DNA of 64,000 nucleotides from Streptomyces physcomitrii (GCF_012273655.1 NZ_JAAWWP010000004.1:372001-436000), one strand, 5' to 3'. Shown: positions 1 through 8,661, numbered from the stretch's first letter. The notes: a model not told the origin generated them from the letters alone. Program-made: numbers and translations.

Positions 1-252
1 CTCGGCGATCCGCTGCCGGAAGACGGTGTCGCCCTCCACGGCGGCGGCCATCGCGTTGCCCGCGAACCTGGCCCGCCGGTTCGGCGTGAAACGCGCGTAC
101 TGCCGCAGCTGCGCGGGCAGTTCGGCGGGCGTCAGGGCCCCGAAGCCGTCCGAGACGAGCTGCACCACCCGGCGCCGCACCCCTTCGGGCAGCGGGCGGT
201 CGAGCATCTCAGCGGCGCCGTCGGCCGGCTCCCCGCCTGCGCTCTCCACCAT
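1..252 (-). CDS. N-terminal part of an NYN/YacP-type RNA-binding protein (cut by window edge)
   Basis: Only the first 84 residues are inside the window; the gene reads off the left edge with no stop. The ATG at 252 opens a frame with strong G/C third-position bias and an acidic start followed by a helical stretch containing LPEGVRRRVVQLVSDGFG and QLRQYARFTPNRRARFAGN. From memory this matches the N-terminus of Streptomyces proteins that carry a C-terminal NYN (PIN-like, YacP) RNA-cleaving domain, but that domain would lie outside the window, so nothing catalytic can be seen. The next gene upstream on the same strand, a small zinc-ribbon protein, ends 33 bp away, so the two may be cotranscribed. 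Confidence 0.55.
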   Translation of the reverse strand, partial: MVESAGGEPADGAAEMLDRPLPEGVRRRVVQLVSDGFGALTPAELPAQLRQYARFTPNRRARFAGNAMAAAVEGDTVFRQRIAE

Positions 253-285
253 GCGTCACCCCAAAGGTGCGGGGGCGCGGCCCCG

Positions 286-525
286 TCAGGAGCCGGCGCC
301 CGGCCTGTCCACGAGTTCGATCCGGTCCACCGCGTTGCACCAGCGGCAGCGGACCGACTCGATGGTCTCACTGACCACCTCGCGCTCCTCCACCGTGGGC
401 TCACCGGCCAGGTCGAGATGCACGTACTCCACCACCTTCGAGGACCGCGTGACATCGAAGCGCGTGAGGTTGCCGCACATCGTGCAGCGCCAGCGGGTGG
501 TGGCGGTGGCCAGGGGGACCGTCAT
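286..525 (-). CDS. small zinc-ribbon-like protein of unknown function
   Basis: A 79-residue protein with two CxxC pairs about 45 residues apart (RCTMCGN near residue 14 and RCRWCNA near residue 59), the pattern of a single zinc ribbon. The middle is acidic and predicted to contain one amphipathic helix. There is no signal peptide or membrane segment. It lies 33 bp upstream of the NYN-type gene on the same strand and could bind nucleic acid alongside it, but that is inference from zinc ribbons in general. Third-position G/C bias supports coding. I do not know a named family for it. Confidence 0.7.
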   Translation of the reverse strand: MTVPLATATTRWRCTMCGNLTRFDVTRSSKVVEYVHLDLAGEPTVEEREVVSETIESVRCRWCNAVDRIELVDRPGAGS

Positions 526-696
526 CGTGCCTGTCGCTTCCTACGAGTCTTTCCGGACGGCGCGGTCTTCTCCATGGTGCCCCTGCCCGGTGGTGCGTGG
601 CCCCCAAGCCTACGGCCTGCGGCTCCACCGGCGCCCTGCCGTCCACGGCGGCGAGGCGCTCCGCACGCTTCCCGCCCGGTACGTCATGATCTGTCC

Positions 697-1482
697 ATGA
701 TCGATCGAGGCAGCGGCCGCGGAGACACGGACGACGGGAACAGGGGCCGAGGGGTGAGCCGCCTCCGCCGGGCCGTGCCGCACGGCGATGCCCCGGTGAC
801 CCACGGGCTCATCGCCCTGTGCTGCCTGGCCTTCCTGTGCAGCCCGATCGCGGGCCTGTACCCCGGCTACGGCACCGGCGAGCGCCTCGCCACCGCGCAG
901 GAGTCCTTCTTCGCCCGCTGGGGCGTGATCCCCGCGGAGCTCTTCGCCCCCACCGCCCGGGCCCTGGTCACCCCCGTGACGGCGCTCTTCGTGCACGGCA
1001 GCTGGCTGCACCTGCTGGGCAACATGCTCTTCCTGTACGTCTTCGGCGCAATGACCGAGGCGCGGCTGGGCAGGCTGCACTTCCTCGGCTTCTACCTCGG
1101 CTCGGGCGCGCTCGCCCTCTTCGGCTACGCGCTCGCCCACTCGGGTTCCGGGCAGCCCCTGGTCGGCGCCTCCGGGGCGATCTCCGCCGTACTCGGCGCC
1201 TTCCTCTACCTCTTCCCCCGGGCCCGGGTCACCAGCCTCTTCCCCTTCCTCCTCTTCCTGCCGCTGCGCTTCCCGGCCTGGGTGGTGCTGCCCTTCTGGG
1301 TCACCCTCCAGTGGCTGGCGCTCGGCCGGGGCGGCCAGGGCCCCGGGGTCGCCTATCTGGCCCATCTGATCGGCTTCTCGGTCGGCTTCGCCTACGCCTG
1401 GCTGCGCTGCCACGGCCGCCCCGCACCCGAGGCGGAGGCAGCGGCGAAGGGGCGGCTGCCCGGTGCCGCTCCTCTAGAGTGA
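697..1482 (+). CDS. rhomboid family intramembrane serine protease
   Basis: A 261-residue polytopic membrane protein with about six hydrophobic segments. Rhomboid marks are all present: HGSWLHLLGNM (residues 100-110, the conserved His/Asn of helix 2), the catalytic serine in GASGAISAV (Ser159) and the partner histidine in AHLIG (His223). It should cut substrates within the plasma membrane; the substrate is unknown. Two starts are possible. The ATG at 697 has no Shine-Dalgarno sequence. The in-frame GTG at 754 has AGGGG seven bases upstream and would remove 19 residues before the first membrane segment, so it is a serious alternative. The Lrp-type gene follows 40 bp downstream on the same strand. 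Confidence 0.88.
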   Translation: MIDRGSGRGDTDDGNRGRGVSRLRRAVPHGDAPVTHGLIALCCLAFLCSPIAGLYPGYGTGERLATAQESFFARWGVIPAELFAPTARALVTPVTALFVHGSWLHLLGNMLFLYVFGAMTEARLGRLHFLGFYLGSGALALFGYALAHSGSGQPLVGASGAISAVLGAFLYLFPRARVTSLFPFLLFLPLRFPAWVVLPFWVTLQWLALGRGGQGPGVAYLAHLIGFSVGFAYAWLRCHGRPAPEAEAAAKGRLPGAAPLE

Positions 1483-1522
1483 GAGCCGCCCCCGCCCGGT
1501 CACCCCAGGGAGAACTGCCACC

Positions 1523-1804
1523 GTGATCACCGCGATCGTGCTCATCAAGACCAGCGTGGACCGGATCCCGGAGATCGCCGAGTCGATCGCCGCGCTGGAC
1601 AGCGTCAGCGAGGTCTTCTCGGTCACCGGCACCTACGACCTGATCGCCATGGTCCGCGTCAACTCGCACGACGACCTCGCGGACGTCATCCCCGGCCGGA
1701 TCAGCAAGATCCCCGGCGTCGAGGGCACCGACACCCACGTCGCCTTCCGCACCTACTCCCAGCACGACCTGGAAGCGGCCTTCGCCATCGGCCTGGACTC
1801 CTGA
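1523..1804 (+). CDS. stand-alone Lrp/AsnC ligand-binding (RAM) domain protein
   Basis: A 93-residue protein that is only the alpha/beta ligand-binding domain of Lrp/AsnC regulators. Typical features are the start ITAIVLIKT, the segment SVTGTYDLIAMVRV and the closing THVAFRTYS. There is no DNA-binding helix-turn-helix, so it cannot act as a regulator by itself. Stand-alone members form rings and are thought to bind amino acids or partner with full-length Lrp proteins. The start is a GTG with AGGGAG ten bases upstream. The nearby trpD and the SAM-controlled aminotransferase suggest an amino-acid connection, but the sequence does not prove one. Confidence 0.88.
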   Translation: MITAIVLIKTSVDRIPEIAESIAALDSVSEVFSVTGTYDLIAMVRVNSHDDLADVIPGRISKIPGVEGTDTHVAFRTYSQHDLEAAFAIGLDS

Positions 1805-1852
1805 GCCCGGCCTCCTGAGCCCGGCCGCCGCCGTACGGTTCCGCCCGCGCCC

Positions 1853-3283
1853 TCAGGCCTCCGCCGTCGCCGCCGCCGCCGCGTCCCGGTCCGGCACGCA
1901 ACGGCCGTCCTCCGTGCGGTAGTTCCAGCGGGCGCCGTCGCGGACCAGTTCCCGTACCGCGGCCACGAAGCGGTCCACGTGCTCGTCGGGGGTGCCCGCG
2001 CCGAAGCTCACCCGGACCGCGTTCAGGGCGCGTTCGCCGGGGGCCGCCTCGGGGGCGCCGCACTCGCCGGGGGCCTCGTCCTCGGCGCCGAGCAGGGTGC
2101 GCAGCAGGGGGTGGGCGCAGAAGAGGCCGTCGCGTACGCCGATGCCGTACTCGGCGGAGAGCGCGGCGGCGAAGTGGGAGCTGTTCCAGCCCTCGACGAC
2201 GAAGGAGAGCACGCCCACCCGGGGTGCCGCCTCGCCGAAGAGGGACAGCACCCGCACCTCGGGGACGTCCGCGAGGCCGGCGCGGACCTTGTCGATCAGA
2301 TGGTTCTCGCGGGCCACCAGGGTCGCGAAGCCCGCCTCGGTGAGCGCCTTGCAGGCGGAGGCGATGGCGTAGGCGCCGATGACATTGGGCGAGCCCGCCT
2401 CGTGCCGGGCCGCGGTCCGGTGCCACTCCACCTCGACGCCGCCGTCGGCGCGGCGGGCGACCTTGCGGGAGGCGCCGCCGCCCGCGAGGTAGGGCTCGGC
2501 CTCGCGCAGCCAGTCGGCGCGGCCGGCGAGCACCCCGGAGCCGAGGGGGGCGTACAGTTTGTGCCCGGAGAAGGCCACCCAGTCGACGTCCAGGGCGGCC
2601 ACGTCCACCGGGTGGTGCGGGGCGAGCTGGGCGGCGTCGAGGACGATGCGGGCGCCGGACTCGTGGGCGGCGGCGGCCAGTTCGCGTACCGGCCACAGCT
2701 CGCCGGTGACATTGGAGGCGCCGGTGACGCAGACCAGGGCCGGGGCCTGGGCGGGCCGGGCGGCGAGGGCCTCGCGCAGGGTGGCGACGGCCTGCTCCGG
2801 GGAGCGCGGGGCGTCGAGGTAGTGGACGGTGTGCGCGGTCCAGGGCAGCAGCGAGGCGTGGTGCTCGGTCTCGAAGACGTAGACGTGGCAGCCCTCGGGC
2901 AGGGCGGCGGCCAGCAGGTTGAGCGAGTCGGTGGTGGAGCGGGTGAAGACCAGCTGGTCGTCCGGGCGGCAGCCGAGGAACTCGGTGACGGTGGCCCGCG
3001 CCTGCTCGAAGAGCTCGGTGGACAGCTGGGAGAGGTACCCGGCACCGCGGTGCACGCTGCCGTAGTACGGGGCGTAGGCGGCCACATCGTCCCAGACGCG
3101 CTGGAGGGCGGGGGCGCTGGCGGCGTAGTCGAGGGCCGCGTAGCCGACGTTTCCGCCGGTGACCAGCGGGACGGTGACCTCGCTGCCGAGGACCGGCAGG
3201 GGCTCTCCGACGGAGGTGACCGGGGCGGCGGTGTCGGCGGCGTCGAAGGCGGGGCAGGCGGCGGTGGCGGTGTCGGCGGACAT
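1853..3283 (-). CDS. class V aminotransferase, SufS-like cysteine desulfurase homologue
   Basis: A 476-residue fold-type I PLP enzyme. The PLP lysine is in SGHKLY (Lys242), the PLP-ring aspartate in VLDAAQL (Asp216), and ETEHHAS carries the ring-stacking histidine region. A cysteine in RDGLFCAHPLL (Cys389) sits where SufS-type group II desulfurases keep their persulfide cysteine. It would take sulfur from cysteine, or act on a related substrate. The start chosen has AAGGGAG just upstream; longer readings add unlikely residues. The 5' leader contains a SAM-IV riboswitch and a six-codon ORF, which points to sulfur/methionine metabolism rather than general Fe-S assembly. A second desulfurase-like gene lies at 14780, so the two may have divided roles. 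Confidence 0.85.
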   Translation of the reverse strand: MSADTATAACPAFDAADTAAPVTSVGEPLPVLGSEVTVPLVTGGNVGYAALDYAASAPALQRVWDDVAAYAPYYGSVHRGAGYLSQLSTELFEQARATVTEFLGCRPDDQLVFTRSTTDSLNLLAAALPEGCHVYVFETEHHASLLPWTAHTVHYLDAPRSPEQAVATLREALAARPAQAPALVCVTGASNVTGELWPVRELAAAAHESGARIVLDAAQLAPHHPVDVAALDVDWVAFSGHKLYAPLGSGVLAGRADWLREAEPYLAGGGASRKVARRADGGVEVEWHRTAARHEAGSPNVIGAYAIASACKALTEAGFATLVARENHLIDKVRAGLADVPEVRVLSLFGEAAPRVGVLSFVVEGWNSSHFAAALSAEYGIGVRDGLFCAHPLLRTLLGAEDEAPGECGAPEAAPGERALNAVRVSFGAGTPDEHVDRFVAAVRELVRDGARWNYRTEDGRCVPDRDAAAAATAEA

Positions 3284-3407
3284 GGCGAACTCCCTTGTGA
3301 GGCAGGCGAGATCACCGCGCGGGCGAAGATCGCGGCGGCGCGGTGCGAAGGCAGAAGGAGGAGGGGCTGGCCGGGCCGCGGCGGGCACGGGGCCTGATTC
3401 CTGGATC

Positions 3408-3445
3408 TGGGAAAAGGGGGTGTGCACCCGGAGGGAATCCGGACG
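3408..3445 (-). promoter_or_regulatory. overlapping small hairpins between leader ORF and aminotransferase gene
   Basis: On the minus strand just after the leader ORF two short hairpins share bases: CCGGA-N5-TCCGG (3428-3442) and GGGTG-N2-CACCC (3418-3429). The second is followed by a C/T-rich run containing CCTTTT. They cannot form at once, so this could be an attenuation switch coupled to the leader peptide. This is structural inference only. Confidence 0.3.
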
Positions 3446-3449
3446 ACCC

Positions 3450-3470
3450 CTAGATCATTCGCTTGCTCAC
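3450..3470 (-). CDS. six-codon leader ORF behind the SAM-IV riboswitch
   Basis: GTG-AGC-AAG-CGA-ATG-ATC-TAG encodes V-S-K-R-M-I. It has a strong ribosome site, GAGGAG, about eight bases before the GTG, lies straight after the riboswitch and ends 167 bp before the aminotransferase start. The good ribosome site, the methionine codon and the position suggest a regulatory leader peptide. Translation has not been shown. Confidence 0.45.
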   Translation of the reverse strand: MSKRMI

Positions 3471-3487
3471 GAGAAGCTCTCCTCGAC

Positions 3488-3630
3488 GACCAGGACCCCT
3501 GGAAGCGAGGGGTCCGCGCTTGCCGCAGACCTTGCTGTCTGCTGCCTGGTCTTCACCCGGGGCACCCCGCCACGGACGGAGGGTTGCCGGACAGCGGGCC
3601 GGGGCCTGTTCGCTGTCACTCATGACCTGG
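3488..3630 (-). promoter_or_regulatory. SAM-IV riboswitch
   Basis: Read on the minus strand this shows the SAM-IV core as I remember it: GGTCATGAGTG at the 5' side, a CAGCG...CGCTG arm around CAGGCCCCGG, the block CCGGCAACCCTCC, then GGGGTGCCCCGGGTGA and GACC closing the first stem, and CGGCAAGCGCGGACCCC as the pseudoknot/P5 region. Further stems are visible: GCAGAC-N6-GTCTGC, GGACCCCT-N7-AGGGGTCC and an enclosing GACCAGG/CCTGGTC. S-adenosylmethionine binding should lower expression of the aminotransferase downstream. Boundaries are approximate to about 10 bases. Confidence 0.85.
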
Positions 3631-3635
3631 CCAAA

Positions 3636-3664
3636 AGTATGGTCATCGCCCAGAAGGAACGCAA
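3636..3664 (-). promoter_or_regulatory. promoter for the SAM-IV riboswitch transcript
   Basis: On the minus strand TTGCGT (3664-3659) and CATACT (3641-3636) are separated by exactly 17 bases, a good vegetative sigma-type promoter. Transcription would begin a few bases before the riboswitch. The stretch from here to the trpD end (3665-3876) holds no gene, only GC-rich DNA with two copies of the motif GGCGCGCGTACGGAA near 3779 and 3809. Confidence 0.55.
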
Positions 3665-3876
3665 GTCCGTCCGGATCGCGGGCTCCTGAGACCTCGACCA
3701 CACCGGTACGGGGCGGGCCCGCGCAGGCGCGGGCACGGGGGCGGGTCCCCGCGGGCGCGCGTGGGGGCAGGTGGAAGCGGGCGCGCGTACGGAAACGGGC
3801 GGAGGCAGGCGCGCGTACGGAAGCGGGCGCGACCCGGGGAGAACCCGTCCGCGCCCGCCGCCGTACCGTTCGCCGC

Positions 3877-4941
3877 TCAGGCGTTGCTGACCCGCACCCA
3901 GCGCTCCAGGACCCGGCGGGCCGCGCCGGAGTCGATGGACTCGGCGGCGCGGTCGAGGCCGCCGCGGATCTGCTCGGTCAGCGGCGCCGTGCTCGGTGAG
4001 AGGGCCGCGAGGGCCGCCGCCGAGTTGAGCAGGACGGCATCGCGGACCGGGCCGCGCTCGCCGTCCATCAGGCGCCGGGCCACCTCGGCGTTGTAGGAGG
4101 CGTCGGCCCCGCGCAGCGCCTCGACCGGCACCAGCGCGATACCGACCTCGCGCGGGTCGAAGGACTCCTCGGCGACCGCGCCGTCCCGGACCACCCAGAC
4201 CCGGGAGGTCGCCGTGGTGGTGAGCTCGTCGAGGCCGTCGTCGCCGCGGAAGACCAGGGCGGAGGAGCCCCGCGCGGCCAGCACCCCGGCCATGATCGGC
4301 GCCATCCGCGCGTCCGCGACGCCGGTGGCCTGCGCCTTCACCCGGGCCGGATTGGTCAGCGGGCCGAGGAAGTTGAAGGTGGTGCGGATGCCGAGCTCCT
4401 TGCGGGCCGCGCCCGCGTGCCGCAGACCGGGGTGGAATCTGACCGCGAAACAGAAGGTGATCCCGGCCTCCTCGGCGACCTCGGCGACCCGCTCGGGGCT
4501 CAGCTCCAGATTGACCCCGAGCTTCTCCAGTACGTCGGAGGCGCCGCTCGCCGAGGAGGAGGCGCGGTTGCCGTGCTTGACGACCTTCGCCCCGGTGCCC
4601 GCCACCACGATCGAGGACATGGTGGAGATGTTGACGGTGTTGGAGCCGTCGCCGCCGGTGCCGACGATGTCCACGGTGGGCCCGGGCACCTCGATGGTCC
4701 TGGCGTGCTCGTACATGCCGCGGACCATGCCGGAGAGTTCCTCCACGGTCTCGCCCTTGGCCCGCAGCGCGACGGAGAAGCCGGCGATCTGCGCGTCACT
4801 GGCCTCGCCGCGCATGATCCGGTCCATCGCCCAGGCGGTGGCGTCCGCGCTCTGGTCCTGCCCGTAGAGCAGGGAGTTCAGTACCTCGGGCCAGGAGCGG
4901 CCCGCCGTGTCGGTGCCTCCAGCGGGGGTCACAGCGCTCAT
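3877..4941 (-). CDS. trpD: anthranilate phosphoribosyltransferase
   Basis: A 354-residue enzyme joining anthranilate to phosphoribosyl pyrophosphate, the second step specific to tryptophan synthesis. Diagnostic motifs are [17 protein letters not shown] (PRPP binding, from about residue 89), [20 protein letters not shown] and a later FRGDDGLDE. An N-terminal helical domain precedes the phosphoribosyltransferase fold, and the length is normal. The start is the ATG with AGGAG eleven bases upstream. No other trp genes lie next to it; the same isolated position beside qcrB is, from memory, found in other actinobacteria. A strong terminator hairpin separates it from qcrB. Confidence 0.95.
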   Translation of the reverse strand: MSAVTPAGGTDTAGRSWPEVLNSLLYGQDQSADATAWAMDRIMRGEASDAQIAGFSVALRAKGETVEELSGMVRGMYEHARTIEVPGPTVDIVGTGGDGSNTVNISTMSSIVVAGTGAKVVKHGNRASSSASGASDVLEKLGVNLELSPERVAEVAEEAGITFCFAVRFHPGLRHAGAARKELGIRTTFNFLGPLTNPARVKAQATGVADARMAPIMAGVLAARGSSALVFRGDDGLDELTTTATSRVWVVRDGAVAEESFDPREVGIALVPVEALRGADASYNAEVARRLMDGERGPVRDAVLLNSAAALAALSPSTAPLTEQIRGGLDRAAESIDSGAARRVLERWVRVSNA

Positions 4942-5022
4942 CTGCCGCTCCTGGGTGTGGGTGGGACCGCGAGATCCGGACGGAGAAGGTCCGGGTCCCA
5001 CCCTATCCAGCCCCGGGTACGC

Positions 5023-5059
5023 CGAAGGGCCCCGTCCGTGTCCTGGACGGGGCCCTTCG
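5023..5059 (-). terminator. terminator after qcrB
   Basis: A perfect 15-bp inverted repeat (CGAAGGGCCCCGTCC and its complement) with a seven-base loop, 18 bp after the qcrB stop. It ends the leftward ctaE-qcrCAB operon and insulates trpD. Confidence 0.8.
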
Positions 5060-5076
5060 GGCGTGGCGGGAGGGGA

Positions 5077-6729
5077 TCAGTGGTGGCCGTGGCCGCTGGT
5101 GATCTCCTCGTACTCCTGCACGGTCGGCTTGGGGATCTGGTTGCCTTCCGCGTAGTAGCCGCGGGAGAGCTTGGCCCGCAGCTTCTCGCCCCGGGTGAGC
5201 TTCTTCGCGACGCCGTTGTCGTCGGTCGGCGGGGCGATCGCGGCCGGCTCGTACTGCTCGTGCGCCGTGAGCTTGTGCAGCGCCTCCTGGGCGAGGGGCT
5301 CGTGCACCTCGATGAACTCACCGTGCGGCAGGCGCTTGATGATGCCGGACTCGCGTCCGTGCAGCACCTTGTCCCGGTCCCGGCGCTGGAGGCCGAGGCA
5401 GATCCGCTTGGTGACCAGGAAGGCGATGACCGGGGCCGCGAAGAACCCGACCCGCACGAACCAGGTGATCGCGTTGATCGACAGATGCAGATGGGTGGCG
5501 AAGAGGTCGTTGCCGCCGCCCACGAGCAGCACCATGTAGAGCGTGATCCAGGCGACGCCGAGACCGGTACGGGTCGGGGCGTTGCGCGGGCGGTCCAGGA
5601 TGTGGTGCTCGCGCTTGTCGCCGGTGATCCAGGCCTCGATGAAGGGATAGACACCGATCGAGACGAGGACCAGCGGGAAGATCAGCAGCGGGATCAGCAC
5701 GCCCAGGACGAGCGTGTGGCCCCAGAAGTTGACCTCCCAGCCGGGCATCACCCGGATCAGTCCCTCGGAGAAGCCCATGTACCAGTCGGGCTGGGCACCG
5801 GTGGACACCTGGTCGGGGCGGTACGGGCCGATCGCCCAGATCGGGTTGATCGTGGCGATCGCGGCGACGACGGAGATGACGCCGAAGACCAGGAAGAAGA
5901 AGCCGCCCGCCTTGGCGGTGTACACCGGCAGGAACGGCATACCGACCACGTTCTTGTTGGTCCGTCCGGGACCGGCCCACTGGGTGTGCTTGTGGTAGAA
6001 GACCAGGAACAGGTGGGCCGCGAGCAGGCCCAGCATGATGCCCGGCAGCAGCAGGATGTGGACCGAGTAGAACCGCGCCACGAAGTCCCCGCCGGGGAAC
6101 TCCCCGCCGAAGAGGAAGAACGACAGGTACGTGCCGACGACCGGCACGGCCAGGATCGCGCCCTCCATGAAGCGGACACCGGTACCCGAGAGCAGGTCGT
6201 CCGGCAGCGAGTAGCCGGTGAAGCCGGTGAACATGCCGAGGATGAACAGCAGCCAGCCGAACAGCCAGTTGACCTCGCGCGGCTTGCGGAAGGCGCCGGT
6301 GAAGAACACCCGCATCATGTGCACGAACATGCCCGCGAGGAAGACCAGGGCCGCCCAGTGGTGGATCTGCCGGATGAGCAGACCGCCGCGGACGTCGAAG
6401 CTGATGTGCATCGTCGAGTTGAAGGCCTCGGACATCAGCTGGCCCTGCATCGGGACGTAGCTGCCGGTGTACTCCACCTCGTTCATCGAGGGGTGGAAGA
6501 ACAGCGTCAGGTACACACCCGTGAGGATGATGATGACGAAGCTGTACAGGACGATCTCGCCCAGCATGAAGGACCAGTGGTCCGGGAAGATCTTGCGCAT
6601 ATTGGCGCGGGCGAGGCTGTAGATGCCCAGCCGTCCGTCCGTCCAGTCGGCGAAGCGCTCGCCTCCGGAGGCCTTGCCGCGGCTCTTGCCGCCGCTCGGC
6701 TCCGGCTTCTCGGTCGTATCAATACTCAT
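5077..6729 (-). CDS. qcrB: cytochrome bc1 complex cytochrome b subunit
   Basis: A 550-residue membrane protein, the quinol-oxidising core of actinobacterial complex III. Haem-ligand regions are visible in HHWAALVFLAGMFVHMMRV and in FYSVHILLLPGIMLGLLAAH, and the Qo-site motif PDWY occurs in TGAQPDWYMGF. The C-terminus is long and soluble, as is usual in this phylum. The start ATG overlaps the qcrA stop by four bases (ATGA), implying translational coupling. It works with QcrA, QcrC and the aa3 oxidase as one supercomplex, passing electrons from menaquinol to oxygen. It is the last gene of its operon. Confidence 0.97.
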   Translation of the reverse strand: MSIDTTEKPEPSGGKSRGKASGGERFADWTDGRLGIYSLARANMRKIFPDHWSFMLGEIVLYSFVIIILTGVYLTLFFHPSMNEVEYTGSYVPMQGQLMSEAFNSTMHISFDVRGGLLIRQIHHWAALVFLAGMFVHMMRVFFTGAFRKPREVNWLFGWLLFILGMFTGFTGYSLPDDLLSGTGVRFMEGAILAVPVVGTYLSFFLFGGEFPGGDFVARFYSVHILLLPGIMLGLLAAHLFLVFYHKHTQWAGPGRTNKNVVGMPFLPVYTAKAGGFFFLVFGVISVVAAIATINPIWAIGPYRPDQVSTGAQPDWYMGFSEGLIRVMPGWEVNFWGHTLVLGVLIPLLIFPLVLVSIGVYPFIEAWITGDKREHHILDRPRNAPTRTGLGVAWITLYMVLLVGGGNDLFATHLHLSINAITWFVRVGFFAAPVIAFLVTKRICLGLQRRDRDKVLHGRESGIIKRLPHGEFIEVHEPLAQEALHKLTAHEQYEPAAIAPPTDDNGVAKKLTRGEKLRAKLSRGYYAEGNQIPKPTVQEYEEITSGHGHH

Positions 6730-7784
6730 CCGCGCTCCCAGAATGCAGGACCGACAGGCTCCGCGAAGTCGCCAAGGGCCTCGAGGTACCCCTCATCATT
6801 CACGCCGATCCGCAGTTGCGGAAGAGCGTGTCCGGCCGGGCCGAAGATGACGCGGGCTCCGTCGGCAAGGTCGAAGGTGGACTGGTGGCACGGGCAGAGC
6901 GCGTGGTGCGTCTGCTGTTCGTACAGGGAGATCGGGCATCCCACGTGGGTGCAGATCTTCGAGTAGGCCACGATTCCCTCGTGTGACCAGTCCAGTTCGC
7001 GCTTGTCCTTGATGTTTTCCGGCTGGAGCCGGACGATCATCAGCGCCGCCTTGGCGATCTCCTTCTGGAAATCGTGGTCGTGCTCCTCCAGGCCCTCGGG
7101 CTTGGCGAAGGTCAGCGACCCGACGACGACGTCGGAGGGGCGCAGCGGCTCGTTGGTGTTCATGTTGACGAGCAGCTTGCCCTTTTTCCAGGCGGTGTGC
7201 CGGAGGCTGGTCCCGGGCAGCGGACCGAGGTCGCGCAGCAGGACGACGCCGCTCAGCGGCACCAGGGTCAGCGCGCCGAGCATGGTGTTCCGGATGAGCT
7301 TGCGGCGGCCGAGCCCCGACTCCTTGGCGCCCTGCACCCAGTCCGCCTTGACCTTGGCGGTGACCTCCGGGGAGGCGCCGATCTCATGGCGGTCGTCCGG
7401 GATCTCCACGTCCGACATCAGCGTCCGGGCCCAGTGCACGGCCCCGGCCCCGATGCAGAACAGCGCGATGCCGAGCGTCATGCCCAGCGAGAAGTTCATC
7501 GCGCTGATGTGGCCGAGCGGCCAGACGTAGATGCTCTTGTCCTGCGGCACGGACACATAGGCGGCGATGAAGCCGACCGTGGCGACCATGGAGAGGGCGA
7601 AGAGGAAGGCCACCGCGCGCTCGGACCGCTTGGCGGCGGCCTCGTCGATGTCCTGGACGCGGTGCTCGTGCGGCGGCAGGCCCGGGTCCGCGAACGGGTT
7701 CTCCGGGCGTTTGACCGCTTCCGCACCGTGCTCGCGCTGTTCGCTCGGCAGGTGCTCTTCTGGGGTCTCTTCGTGGGTACTCAT
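6726..7784 (-). CDS. qcrA: cytochrome bc1 complex Rieske iron-sulfur subunit
   Basis: A 352-residue Rieske protein. The [2Fe-2S] ligand boxes are CTHVGC (about residue 288) and CPCHQS (about residue 307). The N-terminal part carries three hydrophobic segments instead of the single one of proteobacterial Rieske proteins, an actinobacterial hallmark. It moves electrons from quinol bound to QcrB to the QcrC haems. It overlaps qcrC by four bases upstream and qcrB by four bases downstream, so all three should be translated in step. Confidence 0.97.
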   Translation of the reverse strand: MSTHEETPEEHLPSEQREHGAEAVKRPENPFADPGLPPHEHRVQDIDEAAAKRSERAVAFLFALSMVATVGFIAAYVSVPQDKSIYVWPLGHISAMNFSLGMTLGIALFCIGAGAVHWARTLMSDVEIPDDRHEIGASPEVTAKVKADWVQGAKESGLGRRKLIRNTMLGALTLVPLSGVVLLRDLGPLPGTSLRHTAWKKGKLLVNMNTNEPLRPSDVVVGSLTFAKPEGLEEHDHDFQKEIAKAALMIVRLQPENIKDKRELDWSHEGIVAYSKICTHVGCPISLYEQQTHHALCPCHQSTFDLADGARVIFGPAGHALPQLRIGVNDEGYLEALGDFAEPVGPAFWERG

Positions 7785-8590
7785 GACTTCTTGGCCTTTG
7801 CGGTCCGGGCGGCGATCCAGACGGCGACGGCGATCAGGGTGCCGAGGCCGAAGACCCAGCCGAACAGTCCCTCGCTGACCGGCCCGAGGCCGCCCAGTTC
7901 CAGACCGCCGGGGTGCTCGGTGTCGTCACCGTTGACCGCGTTGACGTACGCGATGATGTCCTTCTTGTTCTTCTCCGGCATCGTCGAGTCCGGGAAGGAC
8001 GGCATGTTCTGCGGGCCCGTCTGCATGGCCTCGTAGAGGTGCTTGGGCGAGACGCCGTTCAGGTCGGGGGCGTACTTGCCGTGGGTGAGGGCGCCACCCT
8101 TGCCGGTGAAGTTGTGGCACTGCGCGCAGTTGGTGCGGAACAGCTCACCGCCCTTGCCGATGTCGGCGCCGGACGGGTCGTACTGCTTCTTCGTCGGCAC
8201 GGCCGGGCCGGCGCCGAGCGAGGACACGTAGGCCGCGAGCTGGTCGATCTCGGCCTGCGAGTAGATGTTCTTCTTCTTGGGCACCTGGGCGCCCGGCTGC
8301 TGGGCGGGCATCCGGCCGGTGCCGACCTGGAAGTCGACCGCCGCGGCGCCCACGCCGACCAGGCTCGGCCCGTCGGTGGTCCCCTGTCCGCCGGTGCCGT
8401 GGCAGCTTGCGCAGCCCACCGAGTAGAGCTTCTTGCCCTCCTCGATGGTCAGGGACTGCGCGGACTCTTCGGCCTTGGCCTTGTCCGCGGGCGCGAACGC
8501 GGCGTACAGCCCCCCGGTGGCCGCCAGCGCGAGAAGTAGGACGACGACCGCCGCCAGCGGATGGCGTCGTCGTGCGGAGAGCTTTTTCAC
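7781..8590 (-). CDS. qcrC: cytochrome bc1 complex di-haem cytochrome c subunit
   Basis: A 269-residue membrane-anchored di-haem cytochrome c with two CxxCH haem sites, CASCH (about residue 55) and CAQCH (about residue 156). An N-terminal hydrophobic segment and a C-terminal segment (about residues 240-262) anchor it outside the membrane. In actinobacteria this subunit replaces both cytochrome c1 and mobile cytochrome c, passing electrons straight to CtaC. It follows ctaE by 71 bp and overlaps qcrA by four bases. Confidence 0.97.
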   Translation of the reverse strand: MKKLSARRRHPLAAVVVLLLALAATGGLYAAFAPADKAKAEESAQSLTIEEGKKLYSVGCASCHGTGGQGTTDGPSLVGVGAAAVDFQVGTGRMPAQQPGAQVPKKKNIYSQAEIDQLAAYVSSLGAGPAVPTKKQYDPSGADIGKGGELFRTNCAQCHNFTGKGGALTHGKYAPDLNGVSPKHLYEAMQTGPQNMPSFPDSTMPEKNKKDIIAYVNAVNGDDTEHPGGLELGGLGPVSEGLFGWVFGLGTLIAVAVWIAARTAKAKKS

Positions 8591-8661
8591 GGATTACCCC
8601 GGTGTCAGGATCTTCTGCGTCGATGCTTCTGGAATGGGCCGGTTCGTCGGGAACGACCCGG

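Noticed and set aside
3450..3701. An 83-codon protein covering the riboswitch
   Set aside because: The conserved RNA structure explains the sequence; only the last six codons after a proper ribosome site are plausible.
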